From: an uncultured Rhodobiaceae bacterium
GTDB lineage: Bacteria; Pseudomonadota; Alphaproteobacteria; RS24
Assembly: GCA_913020275.1 (NCBI GenBank)
Contig: CAJWBV010000028.1
Coordinates: 1 to 8,128 of the forward strand
DNA: 8,128 nt
Reading direction: 5' to 3'
The translations under genes and the position numbers were made by a program. Below, piece by piece: positions 1 to 7,574 of this stretch (within the stretch, counting starts at the first letter, position 1; each line of letters opens with the position of its first letter). Below the pieces are notes generated by a model, which was given only the letters and a program-made list of their open reading frames with translations, ran no database searches and was not told the DNA's origin.

Positions 1-2157
1 CGCCGTGATAAGCTCGATCGCGGCTTCCGGAATAACCGTGCCCGGCGGGAAAATTGCCTTGGCTCCGGCATCGCGCAGGGCGTCAAAATCCTGCGGTGGG
101 ATTACGCCGCCGACAATCACCATCATATCTTCGCGTCCTTGCGCGCTGAGTGCGGCGCGCAATTCGGGAACCAAAGTCAGATGTCCGGCGGCCAGCGAAC
201 TGACACCGACAATATGCGCGCCAGATGCAATTGCATCCTTCGCGGCTTCTTCGGGGGTTTGAAACAGGGGGCCCGTATGCACTTCAAAGCCCAGATCGGC
301 AAAGGCCGTGGCGACCACTTTTTGGCCGCGGTCATGGCCGTCCTGTCCCATTTTGGCAAGATAGATTGACGGTGCGCGGCCCTCGCGGGCCGTGAAGCGT
401 TCAATCATATCCGTGATTTTGACGATTGCCGGATCGGTTTTGCCGAAATCATCCCGATAGACATCGGAAATAACCTGTGGCTTGGCCTCGTGCCGGTTGT
501 AGACGGTTTCAAGGGCTGACGATATTTCGCCAACGGTTGCCTTGGCGCGGGCCGCATCAATGGCAAGCGCCATCAGGTTCCCGCTTTGCGCGCCTGCGGC
601 ATTGGTCAACGCATCCAGCGCGGCGCGCGTTTCTTTTTCGTCGCGTGTTTCGCGCAAGGTTTTCAGCCGGTCAATCTGGGCGGTACGCACGGCGGAATTG
701 TCTACTTTCAGCACATCGACGGGCGGTTCGTCTTCCAGCCGAAATTTGTTCACCCCGACGACGGTTTGACGGCCGCTGTCAATGCGGGCCTGCGTGCGGG
801 CGGCGGCTTCTTCGATGCGCATTTTCGGCAAGCCCTGTTCAATGGCCTTTGCCATGCCGCCCAGTTCCTCAACCTCATTAATATGCGCCAGCGCGCGCGC
901 CGCCAGATCATGCGTGAGCCGCTCGACAAAATAGCTGCCACCCCAGGGGTCAATGACTTTGGTAGTTTGGCTTTCCATTTGCAGCAAAAGTTGCGTGTTG
1001 CGCGCAATGCGTGCGGAAAAATCGGTCGGCAGCGCCAAAGCCTCGTCGAAACTGTTCGTGTGCAGAGATTGGGTGTGGCCCTGTGTCGAAGCCATGGCCT
1101 CAATGCAGGTGCGCACGGTGTTGTTGTAAATGTCCTGCGCCGTCAAACTCCAGCCGGAGGTTTGGCAATGCGTCCGCAATGCGAGCGATTTGGCGTTTTC
1201 GGCACCAAGGCCCTGCATTAACTGTGCCCATAACAGGCGCGCCGCGCGCATTTTCGCAATCTCCATGAAAAAATCCATGCCGATGGCCCAGAAGAAAGAA
1301 AGGCGCGGCGCGAATGTGTCGATATCCAGTCCGGCTGCCATGCCTGCGCGGGCATATTCGACACCATCGGCCAGTGTGTAGGCGAGTTCCAGATCAGCCG
1401 TCGCCCCGGCTTCCTGCATGTGATAGCCGGAGATTGAAATCGAATTAAACTTCGGCATGTGCTGCGAGGTATAGGCGAAAATGTCGGAAATAATGCGCAT
1501 TGAAGGCTGCGGCGGGTAAATATAGGTGTTGCGCACCATAAACTCTTTGAGAATGTCGTTTTGAATGGTACCGGCCAGTTTTTCAGGCCCGACGCCCTGT
1601 TCCTCGGCGGCCACAACATAAAGCGCCATCACCGGCAACACGGCGCCGTTCATGGTCATGGAAACGCTCATCGTATCAAGCGGAATTCCGGCAAAAAGAG
1701 TGCGCATGTCCAAAATACTGTCAATCGCGACACCGGCCATGCCGACATCGCCGGAAACGCGCGGGTGGTCGCTGTCATAGCCGCGATGCGTTGCCAGATC
1801 AAAGGCGACCGATAAGCCTTTTTGCCCGGCCTTCAGATTGCGCCGGTAAAACGCATTTGAGGCCTCGGCGGTCGAAAAGCCGGCATATTGGCGTACCGTC
1901 CACGGTTTGTTGACATACATGGTCGCGTAAGGCCCGCGCGTGAAGGGCGCAAGCCCCGGATAGCTGTCGAGATAAGGCAGGTCGCGCCGGTCGCCCTCGG
2001 TGTAGAGCGGCTTAATGTCGATTCCTTCGGGTGTTTGCCGAATGGTTGCGCCTTGCCCCCGGCTTTGCATGTCCAGTGCGGCGCGTTCCCAATCTGCAAG
2101 GTCAGCCGACAGGCCGGTATCAAGTTTGATTTTGGAAAAATCCGGAATGCGGCTCAT
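1..2157 (-). CDS. mutB: Methylmalonyl-CoA mutase large (catalytic) subunit, 3' end cut by window edge
   Basis: Catalyses the adenosylcobalamin-dependent conversion of (R)-methylmalonyl-CoA to succinyl-CoA in the cytoplasm, the last step of propionyl-CoA assimilation. The visible 719 codons form an N-terminal substrate-binding TIM barrel and a C-terminal B12-binding domain. Residues I can place by alignment from memory to the Propionibacterium enzyme are Tyr91 (in RQYAGFST), Arg209 (in [10 protein letters not shown]), Tyr245-His246 (in SGYHMQEAG), Lys602, and the base-off cobalamin motif DxHxxG as Asp606-Gly607-His608-Asp609-Arg610-Gly611. Tyr91 and Arg209 favour methylmalonyl-CoA over isobutyryl-CoA mutase, which has Phe and Gln there. 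Family members are about 712 to 728 residues, so only a handful of C-terminal residues should be missing. The start ATG overlaps the mutA stop as ATGA and has a GGAG ribosome site (2166-2169) 8 bases upstream, suggesting coupled translation. A B12-loading GTPase (meaB type) might lie to the left but is not visible. Confidence 0.97.
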   Translation of the reverse strand, partial: MSRIPDFSKIKLDTGLSADLADWERAALDMQSRGQGATIRQTPEGIDIKPLYTEGDRRDLPYLDSYPGLAPFTRGPYATMYVNKPWTVRQYAGFSTAEASNAFYRRNLKAGQKGLSVAFDLATHRGYDSDHPRVSGDVGMAGVAIDSILDMRTLFAGIPLDTMSVSMTMNGAVLPVMALYVVAAEEQGVGPEKLAGTIQNDILKEFMVRNTYIYPPQPSMRIISDIFAYTSQHMPKFNSISISGYHMQEAGATADLELAYTLADGVEYARAGMAAGLDIDTFAPRLSFFWAIGMDFFMEIAKMRAARLLWAQLMQGLGAENAKSLALRTHCQTSGWSLTAQDIYNNTVRTCIEAMASTQGHTQSLHTNSFDEALALPTDFSARIARNTQLLLQMESQTTKVIDPWGGSYFVERLTHDLAARALAHINEVEELGGMAKAIEQGLPKMRIEEAAARTQARIDSGRQTVVGVNKFRLEDEPPVDVLKVDNSAVRTAQIDRLKTLRETRDEKETRAALDALTNAAGAQSGNLMALAIDAARAKATVGEISSALETVYNRHEAKPQVISDVYRDDFGKTDPAIVKITDMIERFTAREGRAPSIYLAKMGQDGHDRGQKVVATAFADLGFEVHTGPLFQTPEEAAKDAIASGAHIVGVSSLAAGHLTLVPELRAALSAQGREDMMVIVGGVIPPQDFDALRDAGAKAIFPPGTVIPEAAIELITA

Positions 2158-3944
2158 GCGTCTGTCTCCAACCCCAGCCGCGCGAGCACCTTTTGTACGA
2201 AACTCAATGTCGGCCCGCCCGCAAAGCAATAATCGTCAATGGCGGCTATGTCGCGCGGTCGTCCGGCCAGCGCGAGATGCGCGGCTCCCGCATTGCGAAG
2301 CGCCTCGGCAAGCTCACCCGCGTGAGCCCCATAATCGTCGTCCGTGCCGCAGATAACGGCAATTTTAGCACCGCTATCGGCAAACTCTTGTGCAATGGCG
2401 GCAATATCTGAGCCGCCTGCGCCGGTTACTGCGTGCATGCCACCCGTGGCATATGTATTGGCGGCAAAATTGGCGCGTGGCGTGAAGGTCGCCGCAGTGC
2501 CAAGACACGCCAGAAAGACTTTCGGTTTAACGCGTTCGGCGAGATCGCGCAGGGCCTCAAACTTTTGGGCATGGCGATAGCCGCTTTGGGCGGTGGCGGG
2601 TGCCGGCAGGGGTGCTTCGTCGAGATTGGGAAATTCGCTGACGCCGACCAGCGGCAGATCGCGTGTTTCGACCAGCGCTTCATAGTCGCGGCAACGCGCG
2701 TCCAACTGCGCGCGCACGCTGCCATCATTCACTTGCTCGGTCAGCCCGCCCGCCGCTTCGATGGATTGGAACATGGCCCAGGCCTGCTCGGTCAGCTGTT
2801 GGGTCAGGGTTTCAACATACCAACTTCCGCCCGCGGCATCCGACACATGGCCGATATGACTTTCTTCCTGCAGAATAATCTGCGTGTTGCGGGCGATGCG
2901 ACGCGTCAGCATATTGTCGCTGTCGCTGGTGGCAGAACAGGGGGCGACGCTGATAAGCTCGGCTCCTGCAATGCCGGCGGCCAGCGTGGCAACGGTCGCG
3001 CGCAGAATATTCACCCAAGGGTCGAGCCGCGAATAGGCGCGTTGGCTGGTTTCGCAATGAATGATCGGCGCGATATGCGCGCAACCGATATTTTTGGCGA
3101 CCATGTGAAAAAGTTGCCGCGCACTGCGGATCTTGGCAATGGCCATGAAGAAATCGGTATCCGCACTCAGCGTCAGGGTAATGCGGGGCAGGGCTTCTCC
3201 GGGAAGAAGCCCGTGGGCTTCCAAAATGCGCAGGTTTTCCGTCAGCGCGGCAAGCATATAGGCCAGTTCATCCGACGGGGCCGCGCCTTCATTATGAAAC
3301 GCCGCGCCCGAAGCTGTCATCAGGTCAAGTCCGGGCAGGTTTGCCGCGCGCGTCACCAGTGTCTCAAGGCCTTGTGAAGACACAAGCCCGGCGTCGGCCA
3401 GCGCCACAGCGAAGGGATCGAAATTAAGATGCGCTCGAAAGGATTGGCTATCTTCATGGCGGCGCGCCAGCAGGTCAAGAAAGGCCAAAATGCTGTCAAC
3501 CCCGCAAGCTGCCGGTGCCAGCACGACGGGCGCAATGTCGAGCATGACACCCTCAAGCAGAGAATCCAATTCGTCGGCGGAAATAGATTTTGTCGCTGAA
3601 AAATCGAGCAATAGCGCGCTCACGCCGCCAGCAAGGTCTGTCAGAATATGCTCATTGTCGCCAGCCCCGCGGCCAACCACAACACGTTGGGCAATATGCC
3701 AGGGCAAATATTTGTCCGAAACCGCTTGGGCGCCTCGGGTGAACGGCGCAAGGCCGGGCAATCCGGCAGTTGTGTCGGAGGTTTTGTGGGCTGCGTCTGT
3801 ATAAAGCGGCTGGCGGATAATGCCATCGACATCTTTGGTCGTCAGACTGTCGAAAGCCTTACCGCGCAACGCCGTTTCGACCGCGGCCAGCCAGTCCGCT
3901 TCGGAATGGGGGGCAAAGCCCGAACCCATCGATATTTCAGCCAT
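2154..3944 (-). CDS. mutA: Methylmalonyl-CoA mutase small (non-catalytic) subunit
   Basis: Encodes the 596-residue partner that dimerises with the large mutase subunit. It keeps the same fold but not the chemistry. Family marks include QPLYTDA (45-51), [11 protein letters not shown] (61-71), WHIAQR (82-87), the conserved [14 protein letters not shown] (368-380) and a C-terminal Rossmann-like domain from about residue 474. Where the large subunit carries DxHxxG, this one has [13 protein letters not shown] (481-493), so the cobalamin-ligating histidine is absent, as is normal for MutA. It is somewhat shorter than the 638-residue Propionibacterium MutA. I chose the ATG at 3944 because AGGGAGAA (3952-3959) sits just upstream and the protein opens with a plausible MAEISM; the frame stays open to an ATG at 3995, but that start has no comparable ribosome site. 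The stop overlaps the mutB start by 4 bases. It lies 74 bases after lptG on the same strand, so it is probably in the same transcript. Confidence 0.95.
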   Translation of the reverse strand: MAEISMGSGFAPHSEADWLAAVETALRGKAFDSLTTKDVDGIIRQPLYTDAAHKTSDTTAGLPGLAPFTRGAQAVSDKYLPWHIAQRVVVGRGAGDNEHILTDLAGGVSALLLDFSATKSISADELDSLLEGVMLDIAPVVLAPAACGVDSILAFLDLLARRHEDSQSFRAHLNFDPFAVALADAGLVSSQGLETLVTRAANLPGLDLMTASGAAFHNEGAAPSDELAYMLAALTENLRILEAHGLLPGEALPRITLTLSADTDFFMAIAKIRSARQLFHMVAKNIGCAHIAPIIHCETSQRAYSRLDPWVNILRATVATLAAGIAGAELISVAPCSATSDSDNMLTRRIARNTQIILQEESHIGHVSDAAGGSWYVETLTQQLTEQAWAMFQSIEAAGGLTEQVNDGSVRAQLDARCRDYEALVETRDLPLVGVSEFPNLDEAPLPAPATAQSGYRHAQKFEALRDLAERVKPKVFLACLGTAATFTPRANFAANTYATGGMHAVTGAGGSDIAAIAQEFADSGAKIAVICGTDDDYGAHAGELAEALRNAGAAHLALAGRPRDIAAIDDYCFAGGPTLSFVQKVLARLGLETDA

Positions 3945-4018
3945 AGGCTTGTTCTCCCTGGGCCGGAATGTGCCCCAATTCTTGGCAAATCTCAAGGCTC
4001 GCCCAAGGGTCGGTCGCG

Positions 4019-5110
4019 CTAGCCATCTTCGGCCTCAAGCAGCAGGGTGGTGGCCAGAAGGGTGGCAATCATGGGCGGCGCAAGACTGGCAAGCAGGATC
4101 GGCAAAATGTTCAACTCGCTGAGTTTGGCGACGAATTTGCCGAAGATAAACAGCAGGAAGCCGAACAAGATTGCATAACCGATGGTGCGTCCGCTGGATA
4201 ACAGGCGACCTGTTGGAAGCGAAAAACTGGCCGCCACCAGCACCATTGCCATCAGCATGAAGGGCAGGGTCAGCATGGTATAGAGCCGAACCCTGTGGCC
4301 AGTCGTGTCGATTCCCGTATCGCCTGCTGCAGAAATATATCGGGGCAATGACCACACTGACAGCGTATTCGGATGACGGAAATGCTCCTGCAGATCGGTT
4401 ATTTCCGATGCTGTGTCGAGTTGCAGGCGTTTGCGTTTGGTGATGTTGCCCGACATCTCATGCACTTCCGCCCGTTCAAACACCCATTCGCCGTCAATGA
4501 TAGACGCTTTTTGTGCCCGCACGCGCTTGCTCAAATTGCCAGCGGCGTCATAGATCAGATAATTGGTCTGTTCGAGCAGCAGATTTTTTTCGTCAATAAT
4601 GCGTGTCGCATGCAAAATGCGATCACCTGAGGGACTCATTTCGCGCAACCACAGGCCGCTGCCGCTAATATCAAGCGATGGCGTATTCGGGCGCAACTGG
4701 TTCTCAATCTGGCGGAATTTTTGATAGCTGGCGGTGCCGACGGGGTCGAGAAAGGCCAGCACAACGCAGCCCATTAAAAGCGTGAAGCCCAGCAAGGGCA
4801 GAATAAACTGCCAAACTGACAGCCCTGCCGCGCGAACCACTACAAGCTCGCGACTTTCGCTCAAACTCAGCAGGCAAAACACCGTGCCGAAAAGCATGAT
4901 GAAGGGCATCAAATCAATCAGCAAAAACGGAAAACGCAACACGGTGAAATATGCCGCTTGCAGATTTCCCTGATTAAATTTGCTTGCGAGTTTGAGCATG
5001 TCGAGAAAATCGCCAAGAAATATAAGTAGCGAAAATGCTGCGCCTGTAACCAGCAGCCATATTGTGAAACGCCGGATCAGATAGAGGCTCAATTTAATCG
5101 GTGCTGTCAT
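4019..5110 (-). CDS. lptG: LPS export ABC transporter permease LptG
   Basis: Encodes a 363-residue inner-membrane subunit of the LptB2FG transporter, which extracts lipopolysaccharide from the periplasmic face of the inner membrane and passes it to the LptC-LptA bridge. The YjgP/YjgQ architecture is clear: three N-terminal membrane segments (roughly residues 15-36, 60-82, 99-122), a soluble periplasmic beta-jellyroll region (about 125-270), then three C-terminal segments (275-297, 308-328, 335-357). The SESRELVVVRAAG stretch (84-96) after the second segment matches the conserved cytoplasmic coupling region that meets the LptB ATPase. I call it LptG rather than LptF because it is the second gene of the pair and the more LptG-like by eye. 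The start at 5110 is supported by a perfect AAGGAGG (5119-5125) 8 bases upstream and by a 4-base ATGA overlap with the lptF stop; an in-frame ATG at 5200 would lie deep inside lptF. Neither LptB nor LptC is encoded in the window. Confidence 0.93.
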   Translation of the reverse strand: MTAPIKLSLYLIRRFTIWLLVTGAAFSLLIFLGDFLDMLKLASKFNQGNLQAAYFTVLRFPFLLIDLMPFIMLFGTVFCLLSLSESRELVVVRAAGLSVWQFILPLLGFTLLMGCVVLAFLDPVGTASYQKFRQIENQLRPNTPSLDISGSGLWLREMSPSGDRILHATRIIDEKNLLLEQTNYLIYDAAGNLSKRVRAQKASIIDGEWVFERAEVHEMSGNITKRKRLQLDTASEITDLQEHFRHPNTLSVWSLPRYISAAGDTGIDTTGHRVRLYTMLTLPFMLMAMVLVAASFSLPTGRLLSSGRTIGYAILFGFLLFIFGKFVAKLSELNILPILLASLAPPMIATLLATTLLLEAEDG

Positions 5111-6234
5111 TGGGCCTGCCTCCTTGCCGCCCACGCAAACAAACGCAGGCCCGGCGCAAAAATAAGCCAGACGCATACGCCGGCATACAGGCAGAACCAT
5201 AGGCCAAGATAGATAATGGAAAGACCGTTTTTCGTGCCATCCCCGGACAGTGCAAAAATGCCGATCTGATAGATAATTGCGAAACTCGACGCGATCATGA
5301 CCTGACGCCCATACCCAGTTCGTTGCATGCCCGCGGTCGTGGCGACCACGAAGCCCAAAAACGCAAAGACCAGAAGCGTTGTAATATTGGCGACACGCTC
5401 GCGCGCGCTTTTATACATGCGCGGCAGAAAATCTTTTTGTTGAAGCGCGGCGGCGGGTGGATTGAGTATCTGGAATATCGTTGTGTCGCGCGGGCGCATG
5501 AGAACGGTTGAGCTTTCCTGTGCGTCCGCGTTCAGCGGCAAAATATATTCCGAAAATACAATTAGCCCCCGATTGTCTTGCGCGTCATTGTCATCGTGAA
5601 TATGCCCGTCCGACAGCAGAAAAAAGGTTTTGGGGCCGGTGCGTGTAATGCGCCCCTCGCGCGCCGTATAGGTAACGGGGCGGGAGATATCGGAATAGTC
5701 ATAAATCAATACTTGTTGTAATTCGCCCGTTTCCGAGAGGCTGTCGGCAAATGCGGTGATGCCGGGGGCTATATCCTGAAAACTTCCAGGTGCGAAGGCG
5801 TCCGTCACAAAGTTTTTACTCACGGCGTTTTTCTGTTGCCGCAAAAAATGCGTCGCTGTTGGGGCTATAAGAAATGACAGCAATAATTGAATGACAACAA
5901 GAAAGCCGACGATCAACAATATGGGTTGTAGCAGCCGTCGCGGGCTGAAGCCTGCCGCGCTCAGAGCGAAATATTCGTGATCTTGTAACAATCTGATCAT
6001 TTGCGTCAGCACGGCAATCAGCAGGGCGGGGGGCAGAATATAGCTCAGCAAGCTCGGGATACCGAGCAGGCTAATGCCTAGGAAACTGACTATGGTTGTT
6101 CCCTTGCCTCCGATATTGTCAATCAGGTTGAGCGTTTGTATCAGCCAAACAACAAGCGTAAACACAAGCGTGACAACCAAAAATGTCCGCAGCAGCCGTA
6201 AGCCGATATAGCGCTCGATCAGCGTTTGATTCAT
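5107..6234 (-). CDS. lptF: LPS export ABC transporter permease LptF
   Basis: Encodes a 375-residue inner-membrane subunit that pairs with LptG to form the LPS-binding cavity of LptB2FG. It has the YjgP/YjgQ layout: membrane segments near residues 16-38, 57-80 and 103-125, a periplasmic domain (about 126-280) rich in beta strands, and three further segments near 285-300, 312-330 and 338-362. The opening MNQTLIERYIGLRLLRTF resembles the amphipathic N-terminal helix of LptF proteins, and the region QDHEYFALSAAGFSPRRLL (84-102) is the coupling-helix motif facing LptB. I chose the ATG at 6234 because AGAGGAA (6238-6244) sits immediately upstream. The in-frame ATG at 6255 overlaps the likely -10 box of the promoter, so it is a poor start. 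This is the first gene of the leftward operon, and it overlaps lptG by 4 bases. Confidence 0.94.
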   Translation of the reverse strand: MNQTLIERYIGLRLLRTFLVVTLVFTLVVWLIQTLNLIDNIGGKGTTIVSFLGISLLGIPSLLSYILPPALLIAVLTQMIRLLQDHEYFALSAAGFSPRRLLQPILLIVGFLVVIQLLLSFLIAPTATHFLRQQKNAVSKNFVTDAFAPGSFQDIAPGITAFADSLSETGELQQVLIYDYSDISRPVTYTAREGRITRTGPKTFFLLSDGHIHDDNDAQDNRGLIVFSEYILPLNADAQESSTVLMRPRDTTIFQILNPPAAALQQKDFLPRMYKSARERVANITTLLVFAFLGFVVATTAGMQRTGYGRQVMIASSFAIIYQIGIFALSGDGTKNGLSIIYLGLWFCLYAGVCVWLIFAPGLRLFAWAARRQAQ

Positions 6235-6250
6235 TTTTTCCTCTGCCGGC

Positions 6251-6279
6251 ATCATACATAACCTGCGGCGACAGGTCAG
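6251..6279 (-). promoter_or_regulatory. Candidate sigma-70-type promoter for the lptF operon
   Basis: On the minus strand, CTGACC (6279-6274, 4 of 6 bases matching TTGACA) is followed after exactly 17 bases by TATGAT (6256-6251, 5 of 6 matching TATAAT). Transcription would begin around 6243 to 6246, giving a leader of about 10 bases that still includes most of the AGAGGA ribosome site of lptF. This was found by eye; the match to housekeeping promoters is good but no mapping data exist. It overlaps the inverted repeats described separately. Confidence 0.45.
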
Positions 6280-6286
6280 TCCCTGT
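6261..6286. repeat. Three alternating CCTG/CAGG half-sites with 10-base spacing (operator-like)
   Basis: ACCTG (6261-6265) and CAGGT (6272-6276) form a perfect 5-base inverted repeat with a 6-base spacer. ACAGG (6271-6275) and CCTGT (6282-6286) form a second perfect inverted repeat, also with a 6-base spacer and sharing the middle arm. The cores CCTG, CAGG and CCTG therefore begin at 6262, 6272 and 6282, about one helical turn apart. The array covers the -35 box and part of the spacer of the proposed lptF promoter, where a repressor or activator could act. Short repeats of this kind can arise by chance, so the regulatory reading is inference. Confidence 0.4.
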
Positions 6287-6302
6287 TTTTGCGTTTCTAT
6301 GA

Positions 6303-6331
6303 TTGCTCTGCCCGAAACAAGCGGCTAGGAT
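6303..6331 (+). promoter_or_regulatory. Weak candidate promoter for the acyl-CoA dehydrogenase pair
   Basis: TTGCTC (6303-6308) and TAGGAT (6326-6331) are separated by 17 bases and lie about 40 bases before the first dehydrogenase gene. The -10 box matches the consensus at 4 of 6 positions and the -35 only at 3 of 6, so the site is weak or needs an activator. A promoter must lie somewhere in this 136-base divergent region, since the gene on the left is transcribed the other way, but its exact place is uncertain. Confidence 0.2.
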
Positions 6332-6370
6332 TTTTGCAATCATTTACGAGACTGAACGCGGGAGAAACCC

Positions 6371-7564
6371 ATGAACCTAGACTTCACGCCGGAATATCAG
6401 GCGTTTCGCGCCGAGGTGCGAGACTTTCTGGAGACCCATAAGGACAGCGCGCCGCGCATGTCGGACCGGGGCGTGCGCAGTGAAAAAAGAAAAGCATGGC
6501 AGAAAATTCTGCTCGAACACGGCTATGCCGCCCGCACACTGCCGAAGGAATATGGCGGCCATGGCGCGGCACCCGACGCGCTGAAAAGCCGGATTATCGC
6601 CGAGGAGTTTTCGCGCGCCAAAATACCCGGCGGCATATCGGGTCAGGGCATCAACATGCTTGTGCCGACCCTGCTTGAACTGGGCACGGAAGAGCAGAAG
6701 CAAAAATATATCGAACCGACACTGACAGGCGAGATGGTGTGGTGTCAGGGTTATTCGGAACCCGGTGCCGGGTCTGACCTTGCCGCTTTGCGCACATCGG
6801 CGGTTTTGGAGGGCGATCATTTTGTGGTCAACGGCCAGAAGATATGGACGAGCACGGCGGCGCAGGCGGATATGATTTTTTGCCTGGTGCGCACCGAACC
6901 TGATGCGCCCAAGCATCAGGGCATCAGCTATCTGCTGTTTTCGATGGATACACCCGGTATCGAGGTGCGCCCTCTGATGACGATGACAGGGCAGGCTGAA
7001 TTTAACGAAGTGTTTTTCACCGATGTTCGTGTGCCCGCCGACCAGATTGTCGGCCAGCGCGGCGAGGGGTGGATGGTGGCAAATGCCACGCTCACCCATG
7101 AGCGTGGCATGTTGGGCGACCCCGATGCGGCACTGTCGCGCTTGAACTCGATTGCCGAGATTATGCAGAAAGAAACTGTCGACGGCGCACCGCTGATGGA
7201 TAATGCGGTTTATCGCGATCGTCTGATTGCATTACAAGCTGAAGTTTTTGCTATGAAATTCAATGGTATGCGCCTGACAACGAATGCAACACAGAAGAAG
7301 TCGGGTGGCATGGCGGGCATGATTGTCAAACTGCAGGGCTGTGAGCTTAATCACAGGCTGGCAGAGCTGGCAATCGACGTGATGGGGGAGTATGGCATTT
7401 TGTTCGAGGACAGCCCCTTCATCCGCGACCATGGCATGTGGCAGACCGCTTATATGTTCGACCTCGGTTTGATTATCGGCGGCGGCTCGGCACAAATTCA
7501 GAAAAACATCATCAGCGAACGCGGCCTTGAAATGCCGCGCGAGCCCAAAGTCGCCAAGAAATAG
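6371..7564 (+). CDS. Acyl-CoA dehydrogenase, catalytic subunit of a probable two-gene enzyme
   Basis: Encodes a complete 397-residue FAD-dependent acyl-CoA dehydrogenase, which would introduce an alpha-beta double bond into an acyl-CoA and pass electrons to ETF. The helical N-terminal domain spans about residues 1-120. The middle beta domain begins with the family signature GYSEPGAGSDLAAL (127-140), followed by NGQKIWTS (154-161), and the C-terminal helical domain ends in the FAD-contacting GGGSAQIQKNIISERGLEMPRE (370-391). Glu244 in LTHERG lies where isovaleryl-CoA and FadE26-like (ChsE4) enzymes carry the catalytic base, rather than the late position used by short- and medium-chain enzymes. 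A GGGAG ribosome site (6360-6364) is 6 bases before the start. The next gene begins 10 bases later and looks like a degenerate partner, so I infer an alpha2beta2 enzyme as in actinobacterial FadE26-FadE27. The substrate cannot be read from the sequence; branched or ring-linked acyl-CoA is possible. Confidence 0.93.
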   Translation: MNLDFTPEYQAFRAEVRDFLETHKDSAPRMSDRGVRSEKRKAWQKILLEHGYAARTLPKEYGGHGAAPDALKSRIIAEEFSRAKIPGGISGQGINMLVPTLLELGTEEQKQKYIEPTLTGEMVWCQGYSEPGAGSDLAALRTSAVLEGDHFVVNGQKIWTSTAAQADMIFCLVRTEPDAPKHQGISYLLFSMDTPGIEVRPLMTMTGQAEFNEVFFTDVRVPADQIVGQRGEGWMVANATLTHERGMLGDPDAALSRLNSIAEIMQKETVDGAPLMDNAVYRDRLIALQAEVFAMKFNGMRLTTNATQKKSGGMAGMIVKLQGCELNHRLAELAIDVMGEYGILFEDSPFIRDHGMWQTAYMFDLGLIIGGGSAQIQKNIISERGLEMPREPKVAKK

Positions 7565-7574
7565 GATTGCGCCC

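Noticed and set aside
586..1221. A 211-codon open frame on the plus strand
   Set aside because: It lies wholly opposite mutB, whose conserved catalytic sequence fixes the real frame; its translation is low in recognisable motifs and looks like an antisense shadow of GC-rich coding DNA.
1..2157. Isobutyryl-CoA or ethylmalonyl-CoA mutase as alternatives for mutB
   Set aside because: Tyr91 and Arg209 match methylmalonyl-CoA mutase rather than isobutyryl-CoA mutase, and a MutA-type small subunit directly upstream argues against the single-chain ethylmalonyl-CoA enzyme.
2433..3377. A 314-codon open frame on the plus strand
   Set aside because: It is antisense to mutA; the translation is rich in Gly, Arg and His with no family motif, typical of a mirror frame.
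3959..3977. Short hairpin in the lptG-mutA gap, considered as a terminator
   Set aside because: The stem is only about 4 base pairs with no following T run, so it is not a credible rho-independent terminator.
3945..3995. Extended start of mutA at 3995 (17 extra residues)
   Set aside because: The AGGGAGAA ribosome site fits the ATG at 3944, and the extra residues look like translated leader; the upstream ATG has no comparable site.
3967..3995. Possible internal promoter before mutA (TTGAGA, 17 bases, CACATT on the minus strand)
   Set aside because: The -35 box is good, but the -10 matches at only 3 of 6 positions; not enough to list as a feature, though an independent mutAB start cannot be excluded.
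5111..5200. Extended start of lptG at 5200
   Set aside because: It would overlap lptF by about 90 bases; the ATG at 5110 has a perfect AAGGAGG and an ATGA overlap.
6235..6255. Extended start of lptF at 6255
   Set aside because: This ATG overlaps the likely -10 box TATGAT, while AGAGGAA directly precedes the ATG at 6234, which also gives the usual LptF N-terminus.
6377..7099. A 240-codon open frame on the minus strand
   Set aside because: It is antisense to the acyl-CoA dehydrogenase with its clear signatures; no ribosome site or domain supports it.
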